From a bacterium (GTDB lineage Bacteria > JAUVQV01 > DATDCY01): 15,993 bases of DNA. The first letter of the stretch is position 1; every line of letters begins with the position of its first letter. A program made the translations under genes and the position numbers. Where the stretch lies: NCBI GenBank assembly GCA_036524115.1, contig DATDCY010000091.1:1-15993 (forward strand). The letters run 5' to 3'. Below are positions 7,507 to 15,307 of the stretch, piece by piece. The notes beneath the pieces were generated by a model. That model was not told the DNA's origin. It searched no databases and worked only from the letters and a program-made list of their open reading frames with translations.

Positions 7507-8333
7507 TGAGCACGGGAGAGGGGAAGGGGATGGATCGCCGCGGCTTCCTCAGGCTCGCGGGCCTCGGCGCCCTCAGCGCGGCCGCGGTGCCCGCCGGCTG
7601 GGACCTGCTGAAGCCGGGCGCGGCGCTGGCCGCCGGCGCGGGCGCCCCGGTCGCCGGCCGGCGCTACGCGATGGTCGTCGACGCGCGCACGGGCTGCCCC
7701 GACGGCTGCCGCGACTGCATCGGCGCCTGCAACACCACGCACAACATCCCGACGTTCGCCGACGAGCCCGACCCGCGGCGGCACGAGCTGAAGTGGATCT
7801 GGCAGACGTCGTTCCACAGCGCGTTCCCGGGCAACGAGCAGGAGTTCGCGCGCGAGGACCTCGAGAGCAAGCAGGTCACGGTCCTCTGCAACCACTGCCA
7901 GAACCCGCCGTGCGTGCGGGTCTGCCCGACCAAGGCGACCTACCAGCGGCCGGACGGCATCGTGATGATGGACTTCCACCGCTGCATCGGCTGCCGCTTC
8001 TGCATGGCCGGCTGCCCCTACGGCTCGCGCAGCTTCAACTGGCGCGACCCCTGGCCGCGCAACGCCGCGACCGGGGAGCCCGCGAAGCTGCCGAACCCGG
8101 AGTACCCGACGCGGATGCGGGGCGTCGTCGAGAAGTGCACCTTCTGCTCCGAGCGCCTCGACCGCGGCCTGCAGCCCGCCTGCGTCGAGGCCTGCAAGGA
8201 GAAGCTCCTGGTCTTCGGCGACCTGCACGACGCGGGCTCCGGGGTGCGCGCGCTCCTCAAGGAGCACTACACCATCCGGCGCAAGGCCAACCTGGGCACG
8301 CAGCCCCAGGTCTACTACGTCATCGGCGCCTAG
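7506..8333 (+). CDS. dsrO: DsrO, Tat-exported periplasmic iron-sulfur protein
   Basis: Periplasmic electron-transfer subunit that sits on DsrP. The 275 residues begin with a Tat signal, twin arginine DRRGFLRLAG (10-19), a hydrophobic stretch and an Ala-rich cleavage region near residue 43. Sixteen cysteines follow in four groups: 64/68/71/75, 128/131/136/140, 160/163/166/170 and 211/214/226/230, enough for four [4Fe-4S] clusters as in DmsB/NrfC-type proteins. ATG 7506 overlaps the dsrJ stop and has AAGGAG 8 bp ahead. ATG 7530 also has a purine-rich leader and would start at MDRRGF, a common Tat start, so either may be used. Confidence 0.95.
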   Translation: MSTGEGKGMDRRGFLRLAGLGALSAAAVPAGWDLLKPGAALAAGAGAPVAGRRYAMVVDARTGCPDGCRDCIGACNTTHNIPTFADEPDPRRHELKWIWQTSFHSAFPGNEQEFAREDLESKQVTVLCNHCQNPPCVRVCPTKATYQRPDGIVMMDFHRCIGCRFCMAGCPYGSRSFNWRDPWPRNAATGEPAKLPNPEYPTRMRGVVEKCTFCSERLDRGLQPACVEACKEKLLVFGDLHDAGSGVRALLKEHYTIRRKANLGTQPQVYYVIGA

Positions 8334-8346
8334 GGGGGAGCGGGCC

Positions 8347-9504
8347 ATGCTGGAAAAAGCGCTTTCGGGCAGCACGCGGTACCGGGCCTGGGTCGGCGGC
8401 CTCCTGCTGGTGATCCTGGTCGGGGTCGGCTTCTACGTCCGGCAGTTCAACGAGGGGCTCGGCATCACCGGGATGAGCCGGGACGTCACCTGGGGCTTCT
8501 ACATCGCCCAGTTCACGTTCCTCGTCGGCGTCGCGGCCTCCGCCGTGATGCTCGTCATCCCCTACTACCTGCACCACTACAAGGCCTTCGGCAAGATCAC
8601 GATCCTCGGGGAGTTCCTCGCGATCGGCGCGGTGACGATGTGCCTGCTCTTCATCCTGGCCGACCTCGGGCAGCCGATGCGGGCGATGAACGTGATCCTG
8701 CACCCGACGCCGAACTCCGTCCTCTTCTGGGACATGGTCGTGCTCAACGGCTACCTCTTCCTGAACCTGCTCGTCGGCTGGACGACGCTCACGGCGGAGA
8801 AGAAGGGCCTGCCCTCGCCGAAGTGGATCAAGCCCTTCATCTATCTCTCCGTGCCCTGGGCGGTCTCGATCCACACCGTCACGGCGTTCCTCTACGCCGG
8901 CCTCCCCGGGCGCGGCTTCTGGCTGACCGCGGTCATGGCGCCGCGCTTCCTGACCTCGGCCTTCGCCGCGGGGCCGGCGCTGCTGATCCTGCTGGCGCTG
9001 CTGGTGCGCAAGCTGACGAAGTTCGACCCGGGGAAGGAGCAGATCCAGACGCTCGGGACAATCGTGGCCTACGCGCTGCCGCTGAACCTCTTCCTGCTCG
9101 CCTGCGAGGTCTTCACCGTCTTCTACAGCAACATCCCCGACCACAAGCTGCACTTCCAGTACCTCTACTTCGGGCTCCACGGCCACAACGCGCTCGTGCC
9201 CTGGATGTGGACCTCGGTCGCGCTCGCCGTCGGGGCGGTCGTGCTCCTGGTCAACCCGGGGACCCGGCGCAACGAGACCCTGCTGGCCTGGGCCTGCGGC
9301 ATGACGTTCGTCGCGACCTGGATCGACAAGGGCCTCGGCATGATCTCCGGCGGCTTCGTGCCCAACCCGCTCGAGGAGATCACCGAGTACTGGCCGACGC
9401 TCCCCGAGGCGCTCATCGCGCTCGGGATCTGGGCGATCGGCGCGCTCATCGTGACCGTGCTCTACAAGGTGGCGGTCGCGGTGCGCGAGCAGGAGCTGGC
9501 GTAG
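8347..9504 (+). CDS. dsrP: DsrP, NrfD-family integral membrane subunit
   Basis: A 385-residue, strongly hydrophobic protein with about ten membrane segments from residue 17 to the C-terminus, as in NrfD/PsrC-type quinone-interacting subunits. Recognisable stretches are DVTWGFYIAQFTFLVGVAAS (about 46-65), FILADLGQPMRAMNV and VPWAVSIHTVTAFLYAGLPG. The partner is DsrO, encoded 13 bp upstream, together forming a module that could exchange electrons between the quinone pool and the periplasm. GGGGGGAG precedes the ATG. It is the last gene of the membrane-complex block; the next gene follows after 88 bp holding a hairpin. Confidence 0.95.
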   Translation: MLEKALSGSTRYRAWVGGLLLVILVGVGFYVRQFNEGLGITGMSRDVTWGFYIAQFTFLVGVAASAVMLVIPYYLHHYKAFGKITILGEFLAIGAVTMCLLFILADLGQPMRAMNVILHPTPNSVLFWDMVVLNGYLFLNLLVGWTTLTAEKKGLPSPKWIKPFIYLSVPWAVSIHTVTAFLYAGLPGRGFWLTAVMAPRFLTSAFAAGPALLILLALLVRKLTKFDPGKEQIQTLGTIVAYALPLNLFLLACEVFTVFYSNIPDHKLHFQYLYFGLHGHNALVPWMWTSVALAVGAVVLLVNPGTRRNETLLAWACGMTFVATWIDKGLGMISGGFVPNPLEEITEYWPTLPEALIALGIWAIGALIVTVLYKVAVAVREQELA

Positions 9505-9518
9505 GGAGCGGGCGGATC

Positions 9519-9545
9519 GCGGCCGCCGGGAAGACGGCGGGCCGC
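9519..9545 (+). repeat. GC hairpin between dsrP and dsrC
   Basis: GCGGCCGCCG (9519-9528) pairs with CGGC-GGCCGC (9535-9545, one bulged G) around a GGAAGA loop. There is no T tract, so it is not a standard intrinsic terminator. It could protect the downstream dsrC message or cause partial termination before the next strong ribosome site. Confidence 0.55.
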
Positions 9546-9592
9546 GTGCGCATAGAGAAGCGAGTGGGCAACCAACCCAAAGGAGGAGTGCC

Positions 9593-9928
9593 ATGCCCCA
9601 CATCGAGGTGAACGGCAAGCAGATCGAGGTCGACGAGGACGGCTACATCCAGAAGCTCGAGGACTGGAGCGAGGACGTCGCCAAGCACATCGCCAAGCTC
9701 GAGCAGGTCGAGCTGACGCCCGAGCACTGGGAGATCGTCAACTTCCTGCGCGCCTACTACCAGGAGTACAAGATCGCCCCCATGATCCGGATCCTCACCA
9801 AGGAGATCGCCAAGAAGATGGGGCCGGAGAAGGGCAACACGAAGTACCTCTACTCCCTCTTCCCGGCCGGCCCGGCGAAGCAGGCCTGCAAGATCGCCGG
9901 CCTGGCCAAGCCCGCGGGCTGCGTGTAA
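9593..9928 (+). CDS. dsrC: DsrC, sulfur-carrier protein of dissimilatory sulfite reduction
   Basis: Small cytoplasmic partner of DsrAB that accepts the reduced sulfur as a trisulfide and is recycled by DsrMK. The 111 residues carry the family core (VNGKQIEVDEDGYI at the start, TKYLYSLFPAGPAKQACKIAG near the end). Both redox cysteines are present: penultimate Cys110 in the terminal Gly-Cys-Val, and Cys99 eleven residues earlier. It is therefore a true DsrC rather than a TusE- or RspA-type relative lacking one cysteine. AAAGGAGGAG before the ATG is one of the strongest ribosome sites in the window, in keeping with the high abundance of DsrC in sulfite reducers. Placing dsrC between dsrP and the dsrAB block is not the arrangement of Desulfovibrio vulgaris, where it is separate. 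Confidence 0.97.
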   Translation: MPHIEVNGKQIEVDEDGYIQKLEDWSEDVAKHIAKLEQVELTPEHWEIVNFLRAYYQEYKIAPMIRILTKEIAKKMGPEKGNTKYLYSLFPAGPAKQACKIAGLAKPAGCV

Positions 9929-9956
9929 AGGGACCGAAGGCGGTGCGGGGGGCCCG

Positions 9957-10601
9957 GTGTCGGCGCTGCGCGAGCGGTTGCGCGTGCTTCTCGAGCGCGG
10001 CGATTCGGCCGCGGTGCTCGGGCTGGCCGCGCGCGAGCGCGGCGTCGCGCGGACGCTGGTCTCCCTGCTGTGCGACCCCGACGAGCTGGTCCGGTGGCGC
10101 GCGGTGAGCGCCCTCGGGCACGTCGCGGGGAGCGCTCCCGAGCTGGTGCAGCCGCTGGTGACGCGGCTGTACTGGTCGCTCAACGACGAGTCCGGCGGCA
10201 TCGGCTGGATGTCGGCGCCGGCGCTCGGCGAGATCGGGCGCAGCGCGCCGCCGCTGCTGCGCCACTGCGTGCGGCCGCTCGTGCGCTACCTGGACGAGCC
10301 GTTCCTGCTCCCGGGGGCGCTGTGGGCGATCGGCAGGCTGGCGCCGGCCTATCCGGCCGAGACCCGCGAGGTCGTCCCCGAGGTCGCGCGGTGCTGTCAC
10401 GGGGACGACCCGGCGGTGCGCGCGCAGGCCGCGGTGGCGCTCGGCGAGATCGGGGAGGACGGCGGCGGCCGGACCGGGCGCGCGATCGGGACGCTGGCCG
10501 GCGACGCCCGGCCGGCGCGGCTGTACCGGGACGGCGGGCTCGTGACGAAGCAGGTGCAGGAGTGGGCCGCGGAGGCGCTCGCCAGGCTCCGGAGGGCGTG
10601 A
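9957..10601 (+). CDS. HEAT-repeat protein encoded between dsrC and dsrA
   Basis: A 214-residue protein built of paired helices typical of HEAT-like repeats: DPDELVRWRAVSALGHVAG, NDESGGIGWMSAPALGEIG, EPFLLPGALWAIGRLAPAYP and DPAVRAQAAVALGEIG. There is no signal peptide or membrane segment, so it is expected in the cytoplasm. The second repeat, with NDESGG-I-GW, is unusually specific and probably marks a defined family seen in sulfate reducers (from memory, unchecked). The GTG start is 28 bp after dsrC, with GGGGGG 6 bp ahead, and the gene lies between dsrC and dsrA on the same strand. HEAT proteins usually scaffold or help assemble other proteins, so a role in DsrAB maturation or DsrC handling is possible but only inferred. 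Confidence 0.8.
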   Translation: MSALRERLRVLLERGDSAAVLGLAARERGVARTLVSLLCDPDELVRWRAVSALGHVAGSAPELVQPLVTRLYWSLNDESGGIGWMSAPALGEIGRSAPPLLRHCVRPLVRYLDEPFLLPGALWAIGRLAPAYPAETREVVPEVARCCHGDDPAVRAQAAVALGEIGEDGGGRTGRAIGTLAGDARPARLYRDGGLVTKQVQEWAAEALARLRRA

Positions 10602-10626
10602 GGCTCGCGTCAAAGGACCACACACA

Positions 10627-10646
10627 CCCCGCCGCGGGTGGCGGGG
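10627..10646 (+). repeat. GC hairpin just before dsrA
   Basis: CCCCGCC (10627-10633) and GGCGGGG (10640-10646) form a perfect 7-bp stem with a six-base loop, 24 bp before the dsrA ATG. It is followed by CGATTT rather than a true T tract. It may be a weak terminator for the upstream transcript or a stabilising 5' structure for the dsrABD message. Confidence 0.5.
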
Positions 10647-10670
10647 CGATTTGAAAGGGAGGACGTACAG

Positions 10671-11858
10671 ATGGCGGATCTCAAGTACAAGACGCCGCTT
10701 CTCGACGAGCTCGAGAAGGGGGAGTGGCCGAGCTTCGTGAAGGAGCTGAAGCGGGCGGCGGCGAAGAAGCCGATGGCCGATGGCCTCCTCGGGCAGCTCG
10801 AGAAGTCCTACCGGGACAAGCAGACCTACTGGAAGCACGGCGGCCTCGTCGGCGTGCAGGGCTACGGCGCCGGCATCATCGGCCGCTACACGGCGCTCGC
10901 GGACCAGTTCCCCGAGGTGACCGCGTTCCACACCGTCCGCATCAACCAGCCGGCGGGGTGGTTCTACAGCTCGAAGGCGCTGCGCCAGCTCTGCGACATC
11001 TGGGACAAGCACGGCTCGGGGATGCTCAACCTGCACGGCTCGACGGGCGACTTCGTGCTGCTCGGGACGACCTCCGAGGAGCTCGAGGACACCTTCACCG
11101 AGTACTCGGCCGCCGGCTGGGACCTCGGCGGCTCCTCCTCCGACATGCGCACGCCCTCGTGCTGCAACGGCATGGCCCGCTGCGAGTTCGCCTGCTTCGA
11201 CACGATGGCGCTCTGCCAGGACCTGACCATGACCTACCAGGACGAGCTGCATCGCCCGGCCTTCCCCTACAAGTTCAAGATCAAGATCGCCGGCTGCCCG
11301 AACGACTGCGTGGCGTCGATCGCGCGCTCCGACCTCTCGATCATGGGCACCTGGAAGGACGACATCCAGGTCGACCAGGCCGAGATGGCCGCCTACGCCA
11401 AGGCCGGCAAGGACATCCAGGGCGAGGTCGTCGGGATGTGCCCGACCGCCTGCATGAGCTGGGACGGCAAGGCGATGAAGATCAACAACAAGCAGTGCAA
11501 CCGTTGCATGCACTGCATCAACGTCCTGCCCAAGGCCCTGCGCGCGGGCAAGGTGCGCGGCGCGACGATCCTCGTCGGCGGCAAGGCGCCGATCCTCGAG
11601 GGCGCGCAGCTCGGCTCGGTGGTCGTGCCCTTCATGCCGATGAAGGCCCCGTTCTCCGAGATCAAGGAGCTGATCCAGAAGCTCTGGGACGTCTGGGGCG
11701 AGAACGGCAACAACCGCGAGCGCATCGGCGAGTTCATGCTGCGCGTGGGCGTCGGCAACTTCATGGAGAGCATCGAGCTGGCGCCGGACCCCCAGATGGT
11801 CCTGCACCCGCGCGAGAACCCCTACATCTTCTACGAGGAGTACTTCGAGGAGGAGTAG
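10671..11858 (+). CDS. dsrA: DsrA, dissimilatory sulfite reductase alpha subunit
   Basis: Half of the alpha2-beta2 sirohaem enzyme that reduces sulfite. In the 395 residues the sirohaem-[4Fe-4S] cysteines are C165-X5-C171 (CCNGMARC region) and C209-X3-C213 (AGCPNDC). An inserted ferredoxin domain contributes Cys257 (MCPT) and the C276NRC279MHC282 motif. ATG 10671 is used because GGGAGG lies about 10 bp ahead; the frame continues 11 codons upstream without a ribosome site. The protein is somewhat shorter than the 415-440 residues I recall for model sulfate reducers, but no motif is missing. Overall wording, with the neighbouring dsrD, points to the reductive bacterial type, which a phylogeny would have to confirm. 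Confidence 0.97.
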   Translation: MADLKYKTPLLDELEKGEWPSFVKELKRAAAKKPMADGLLGQLEKSYRDKQTYWKHGGLVGVQGYGAGIIGRYTALADQFPEVTAFHTVRINQPAGWFYSSKALRQLCDIWDKHGSGMLNLHGSTGDFVLLGTTSEELEDTFTEYSAAGWDLGGSSSDMRTPSCCNGMARCEFACFDTMALCQDLTMTYQDELHRPAFPYKFKIKIAGCPNDCVASIARSDLSIMGTWKDDIQVDQAEMAAYAKAGKDIQGEVVGMCPTACMSWDGKAMKINNKQCNRCMHCINVLPKALRAGKVRGATILVGGKAPILEGAQLGSVVVPFMPMKAPFSEIKELIQKLWDVWGENGNNRERIGEFMLRVGVGNFMESIELAPDPQMVLHPRENPYIFYEEYFEEE

Positions 11859-11859
11859 G

Positions 11860-11876
11860 CGGCGCGCACCGCGCCG
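11860..11876 (+). repeat. Short GC hairpin in the dsrA-dsrB gap
   Basis: CGGCGCG (11860-11866), loop CAC, CGCGCCG (11870-11876): a perfect 7-bp stem starting 1 bp after the dsrA stop. The dsrB ribosome site AGGAGG follows about 32 bp later. There is no T tract. Confidence 0.45.
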
Positions 11877-11924
11877 GCGAAGCAACGTACCAATGATCGC
11901 CTAACGGCAGGAGGATAGAGAGAG

Positions 11925-13004
11925 ATGGCAGCTCCGGCAAAGCGGCAGACCGACATCGGTCCGCCTCACTACGAGCAGTTCCTGCACCCGGTCATCAAGA
12001 AGAACTACGGCACCTGGAAGTACCACGAGTCGATCAAGCCCGGCGTGATCGTCCACGTCGCCGAGGGCGGCGACAAGATCTTCACGATCCGCGCGGCCTC
12101 CCCGCGCCTCGTGAGCACGGACTTCGTGCGCGACCTGGCGAACCTCGCCGACAAGTACTGCGAGGGGTACCTGCGCTTCACGAGCCGCAACAACGCCGAG
12201 TTCATGACGGCCGAGCAGAAGAACATCGACCCGCTGATCGCCGACCTCGCGAAGCTCGGCATCCCGGTCGGCGGCATGAACAACTCGATCTCGAACATCG
12301 TCCACACCCAGGGCTGGGTCCACTGCCACACGCCGGCGACGGACGCCTCGGGCCTGGTCAAGGTCGTGATGGACGAGATGATCGACTACTTCAAGCACGA
12401 GAAGCTCCCGGCCAAGCTGCGCATCGCCGTGGCCTGCTGCCTGAACATGTGCGGCGCCGTGCACTGCTCGGACATCTCGCTGCTGGGCATCCACCGGCGG
12501 CCGCCGAAGGTCAACGACGCCCGGGTGACCGACCTCTGCGAGATCCCGACGACGGTCTCCGCCTGCCCGACGGCCGCCATCCGGCCGGCGGTGAAGGACG
12601 GCAAGCAGACGGTGACGGTCGACGACAGCCGCTGCATGTACTGCGGCAACTGCTACACCTCGTGTCCCGCGATGCCCCTGGCCAACCCGATCAACGACGG
12701 TGTCGCGATCTGGGTCGGCGGCAAGGTCTCCAACGCCCGCAGCATGCCCGCGTTCACGAAGCTGGCCATCCCCTACCTGCCGAACAACCCGCCGCGCTGG
12801 CCGGAAGTCACCGACGCCGTGAAGCACCTCGTGGAGGTCTACGCGAAGAACGCCGTCAAGCACGAACGGTTCGGCGAGTGGGCGAACCGGATCGGCTGGC
12901 CGCGCTTCTTCGAGCTGACCGGGCTGGAGTTCACCAAGTACCACATCGACGACTACAAGCTCGCCCAGAAGACGCTGCGCTCCACCGCGCAGATCAAGTT
13001 CTAG
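11925..13004 (+). CDS. dsrB: DsrB, dissimilatory sulfite reductase beta subunit
   Basis: Partner of DsrA; in known enzymes the catalytic sirohaem is held mainly by DsrB residues. The 359 residues contain Cys134 ([11 protein letters not shown]) and the hallmark [14 protein letters not shown] with Cys171, Cys172 and Cys176 for the sirohaem-linked cluster. The ferredoxin domain follows with Cys214 (ACPT) and C237MYC240GNC243 for a second [4Fe-4S] cluster. Length matches the family. GGCAGGAGG precedes the ATG by about 11 bp. It follows dsrA after 66 bp and leads to dsrD after 18 bp, the classic dsrABD order. Confidence 0.97.
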   Translation: MAAPAKRQTDIGPPHYEQFLHPVIKKNYGTWKYHESIKPGVIVHVAEGGDKIFTIRAASPRLVSTDFVRDLANLADKYCEGYLRFTSRNNAEFMTAEQKNIDPLIADLAKLGIPVGGMNNSISNIVHTQGWVHCHTPATDASGLVKVVMDEMIDYFKHEKLPAKLRIAVACCLNMCGAVHCSDISLLGIHRRPPKVNDARVTDLCEIPTTVSACPTAAIRPAVKDGKQTVTVDDSRCMYCGNCYTSCPAMPLANPINDGVAIWVGGKVSNARSMPAFTKLAIPYLPNNPPRWPEVTDAVKHLVEVYAKNAVKHERFGEWANRIGWPRFFELTGLEFTKYHIDDYKLAQKTLRSTAQIKF

Positions 13005-13022
13005 GCGAAGGAGGCGACGACG

Positions 13023-13271
13023 ATGGGCACCGTTTCGCAGGCCGACCTGGCCGAGGGCATCTTCAAGATGGTCGAGGCCGACGCCGGCAAGGTCCGCTAC
13101 AAGCCCCGCGACCTCGAGAAGGGGATGACCAAGAAGTTCGGCGAGGGCGCGTTCTCGAAGGAGGACTTCAAGGCCGCACTCAAGGACCTGATGGACAACG
13201 GGCGCCTGGTCTACGGCTACTACGGCGGCGTCTCCGTGGAGCTGCCGCACCAGGAGGGCTCGTCGAAGTAG
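13023..13271 (+). CDS. dsrD: DsrD, winged-helix activator of DsrAB
   Basis: An 82-residue soluble protein placed directly after dsrB, as in sulfate reducers. The sequence fits DsrD in length and content: YKPRDLEKGMTKKFGEGAFS and KEDFKAALKDLMDNGRLVYG make the helices and wing of a winged-helix fold. DsrD was long thought to bind DNA, but it has been shown to stimulate DsrAB activity as an allosteric partner. It is largely confined to organisms running the pathway reductively, so it is a useful though imperfect marker. AAGGAGG lies 6 bp before the ATG. Two large GC hairpins follow before the next gene. Confidence 0.95.
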   Translation: MGTVSQADLAEGIFKMVEADAGKVRYKPRDLEKGMTKKFGEGAFSKEDFKAALKDLMDNGRLVYGYYGGVSVELPHQEGSSK

Positions 13272-13278
13272 TCCCGCA

Positions 13279-13331
13279 CGCCGGCCGCGGCCGGCGTCGC
13301 GCGCGCGGGGCCGCGACCCCGCGCGCGCGAC
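13279..13331 (+). repeat. Two adjacent strong GC palindromes between dsrD and the dsrL-like gene
   Basis: CGCCGGCCGCGGCCGGCG (13279-13296) is a perfect 18-bp palindrome. It runs straight into a 15-bp perfect stem (13296-13310 with 13317-13331, GTCGCGCG... arms) closed by the loop CCGCGA. They share the base at 13296, so the two structures compete only at the edge. No T run follows, so this is not a normal intrinsic terminator; mRNA stabilisation of dsrABD or partial attenuation before the last gene are the likely uses. Confidence 0.7.
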
Positions 13332-13380
13332 GCGGTCGCACGCCGGCGGGCATCACCAGAGCGGAAGGAGAGCAGCGCGC

Positions 13381-15075
13381 ATGGCGGAGATGAAAGTCGT
13401 CAAGAAGGTCACCAAGCTCGGCGCCCGCGGCGGGGGCGGGGCCGGCAAGTCCGAGGACACCGGCCTGCGGCCGTACTGGGTCGAGAAGATTCCGCCGTGC
13501 ACGTTCATGTGCCCGAGCTCGGAGGACATCCGCGGCTACCTGACCTACATCGCCCAGGCGGAGAAGTACGGGCGCACCGCCGCCGATTCGTTCACGCAGG
13601 GCTGGCACATCATCACGAACCGCAACCCGTTCCCGGCGACGATGGGCCGCATCTGCCCGCACCCCTGCGAGGGGGCCTGCAACCGCGGCCAGCTGGACCT
13701 GCCGGTCGCGATCAACAACATGGAGCGCTGGGTCGGCGACTGGGGGATCAAGCACGGGCTGCGCGCGAAGAAGCTCGTCGACGAGAAGCGCCCCGAGAAG
13801 GTCGCCGTCGTCGGCGGCGGTCCCGCCGGGCTCTCCTGCGCCTACCAGCTCGCGCGCCGCGGCTACGCCGTGACCGTCTTCGAGGGCGCCGCCAAGGCTG
13901 GCGGGATGCTGCGCTACGGCATCCCGAGCTACCGCCTGCCGGACGAGATCCTCGACGCCGAGATCCAGGCGATCCTCGACCTGGGCGTCGAGCTGCGGCT
14001 GCACCAGAAGATCGGCCGCGACGTGGCGCTGGATGATCTGCGGCGCGACTACCAGGCGGTCTACCTGGGGATCGGCGCGCAGAAGGGCGTGAGCCTCGGG
14101 CTCAAGGGCGAGGACGCGGCGAACGTCTTCTCCGGTGTGGACTTCCTCCAGCGGGTCCGCCTCGGCGAGAAGATCGACGTCGGCGACAAGGTGATCGTCA
14201 TCGGCGGCGGCAACACCGCGATCGACGCCGCGCGCACCTCGCGCCGGCTCGGGGCGCACGTGACGCTCGTCTACCGCCGCACCCGCAAGGAGATGCCGGC
14301 GATCGAGCACGAGATCACCGAGGCCGAGCACGAGACGGTTGTCTACGAGTTCCTCTCGGCGCCGCTCGAGATCGTCGTGAAGGACGGCCGCGCGGTCGCC
14401 CTGAAGTGCCAGCGCATGGAGCTCGGCGAGGCCGACGCGAGCGGGCGGCGGCGCCCGGTCCCGGTGCCCGGCTCGGAGTACGAGATCCCCTGCACCGCCG
14501 TCATCGCGGGCATCAGCCAGATCCCCGTGTGGGCCGGCCTCGAGTCGTTCCGCAGCGACAAGGGCTGGATTGACGTGAACGAGGTGCACGAGACCTCCGT
14601 CCCCGGCGTCTTCGCCGGCGGCGACGTCACCGTGGGCCTCGGCATCGCGACGCAGGCGATCGGCCTCGGCCGCCAGGCCGCCGAGGCGATCGACCGCAAG
14701 TTCCGCAACCTGCCGGCGCCCGAGCCGGACCCGCGCCGGATCATCCGCGCCGACCAGATCGTCGGGCTGCAGCTCAACGAGAAGAAGCCGCGCCAGGAGC
14801 GCCGGCAGATCCCGGTGGCCGAGCGCATCGTGGACTTCCGCGAGTGCGACACGACCTACGAGGAGTCCGAGGCGGTCACCGAGAGCAAGCGCTGTCTCTC
14901 CTGCGGCCTCTGCTGCGACTGCGACAACTGCTTCATGTACTGCCAGGACAAGGCGGTCGAGCGGCTCGACAAGAGCCTGCCGATCGGCCAGCACTACAAG
15001 GTCAACAACGACAAGTGCATCGGCTGCAAGAAGTGCGCGGAAGCGTGCCTCTGCGGCATGATCGACATGAAGTAG
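13381..15075 (+). CDS. dsrL: DsrL-like iron-sulfur flavoprotein, NAD(P)H oxidoreductase
   Basis: A 564-residue GltD-type flavoprotein. In order: a Gly-rich segment GARGGGGAGKS (14-24); N-terminal iron-sulfur cysteines 40, 44, 92, 96 and 100 (PPCTFMCPS, GRICPHPCEGACNRG); FAD-binding VAVVGGGPAGLS (141-152); NAD(P)-binding VIVIGGGNTAIDAA (271-284) followed by VYRRTRKEMPA; a second FAD motif VPGVFAGGDV (407-416); and a C-terminal ferredoxin region with Cys505/508/511/512/514/517/521 and C546IGC549KKC552AEAC556. DsrL links NAD(P)H to DsrAB/DsrC chemistry in sulfur oxidisers, and DsrL-2 forms occur in reducers and disproportionators. Context at the end of a dsr operon favours DsrL over a glutamate synthase subunit, whose partner gene is absent. 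GGAAGGAG lies 10 bp ahead of the ATG. Confidence 0.82.
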   Translation: MAEMKVVKKVTKLGARGGGGAGKSEDTGLRPYWVEKIPPCTFMCPSSEDIRGYLTYIAQAEKYGRTAADSFTQGWHIITNRNPFPATMGRICPHPCEGACNRGQLDLPVAINNMERWVGDWGIKHGLRAKKLVDEKRPEKVAVVGGGPAGLSCAYQLARRGYAVTVFEGAAKAGGMLRYGIPSYRLPDEILDAEIQAILDLGVELRLHQKIGRDVALDDLRRDYQAVYLGIGAQKGVSLGLKGEDAANVFSGVDFLQRVRLGEKIDVGDKVIVIGGGNTAIDAARTSRRLGAHVTLVYRRTRKEMPAIEHEITEAEHETVVYEFLSAPLEIVVKDGRAVALKCQRMELGEADASGRRRPVPVPGSEYEIPCTAVIAGISQIPVWAGLESFRSDKGWIDVNEVHETSVPGVFAGGDVTVGLGIATQAIGLGRQAAEAIDRKFRNLPAPEPDPRRIIRADQIVGLQLNEKKPRQERRQIPVAERIVDFRECDTTYEESEAVTESKRCLSCGLCCDCDNCFMYCQDKAVERLDKSLPIGQHYKVNNDKCIGCKKCAEACLCGMIDMK

Positions 15076-15101
15076 TGCCCTTCGGGGCGGGCGTCGAGGG
15101 G

Positions 15102-15134
15102 CGGCGGGGGGCCGGATTCGGCTCCCCGCCGTTT
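15102..15134 (+). terminator. Intrinsic terminator of the dsr operon
   Basis: Starting 26 bp after the dsrL stop, 15102-15114 pairs with 15119-15131 in a 13-bp stem (one G-U pair) closed by a GATT tetraloop and followed by TTTCCTT. It is the only hairpin after a dsr gene that is followed by a T-rich run, so it likely marks the operon end. Confidence 0.8.
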
Positions 15135-15261
15135 CCTTGCCCGGGCTGGTGCGATGTCAGGGGCGTTCCCGTGCCGGGCCACGTCCCGGCGGCGCCTGTT
15201 CCCTTCCGTCTCGCCCTGCGTCCGTCAGTGCGCGAGAGCACTCACCGGCTGCTCGACTGTC

Positions 15262-15307
15262 AATGCGCCGGCCACACTCAGCCGCCACAGCAGGCGGCCG
15301 GCGCATT
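15262..15307 (+). repeat. Long perfect inverted repeat downstream of the operon
   Basis: AATGCGCCGGCC (15262-15273) and GGCCGGCGCATT (15296-15307) are perfect 12-bp arms around 22 bases. A smaller GCC/GGC pair (15281-15283 with 15293-15295) would shorten the loop. TGTCA precedes and TGACC follows the arms. There is no T tract. It could be a bidirectional transcription block, a protein site or part of a mobile repeat. Confidence 0.55.

Noticed and set aside
13279-13331. Reading the palindromes after dsrD as an intrinsic terminator
   Set aside because: No T tract follows either stem; a stability or attenuation role fits better. The true terminator pattern is at 15102-15134.
13180-14994. Long minus-strand frame over the dsrL-like gene
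   Set aside because: Antisense shadow: it mirrors the codons of a gene with clear FAD, NAD(P) and iron-sulfur motifs, and its own product has no recognisable motif.
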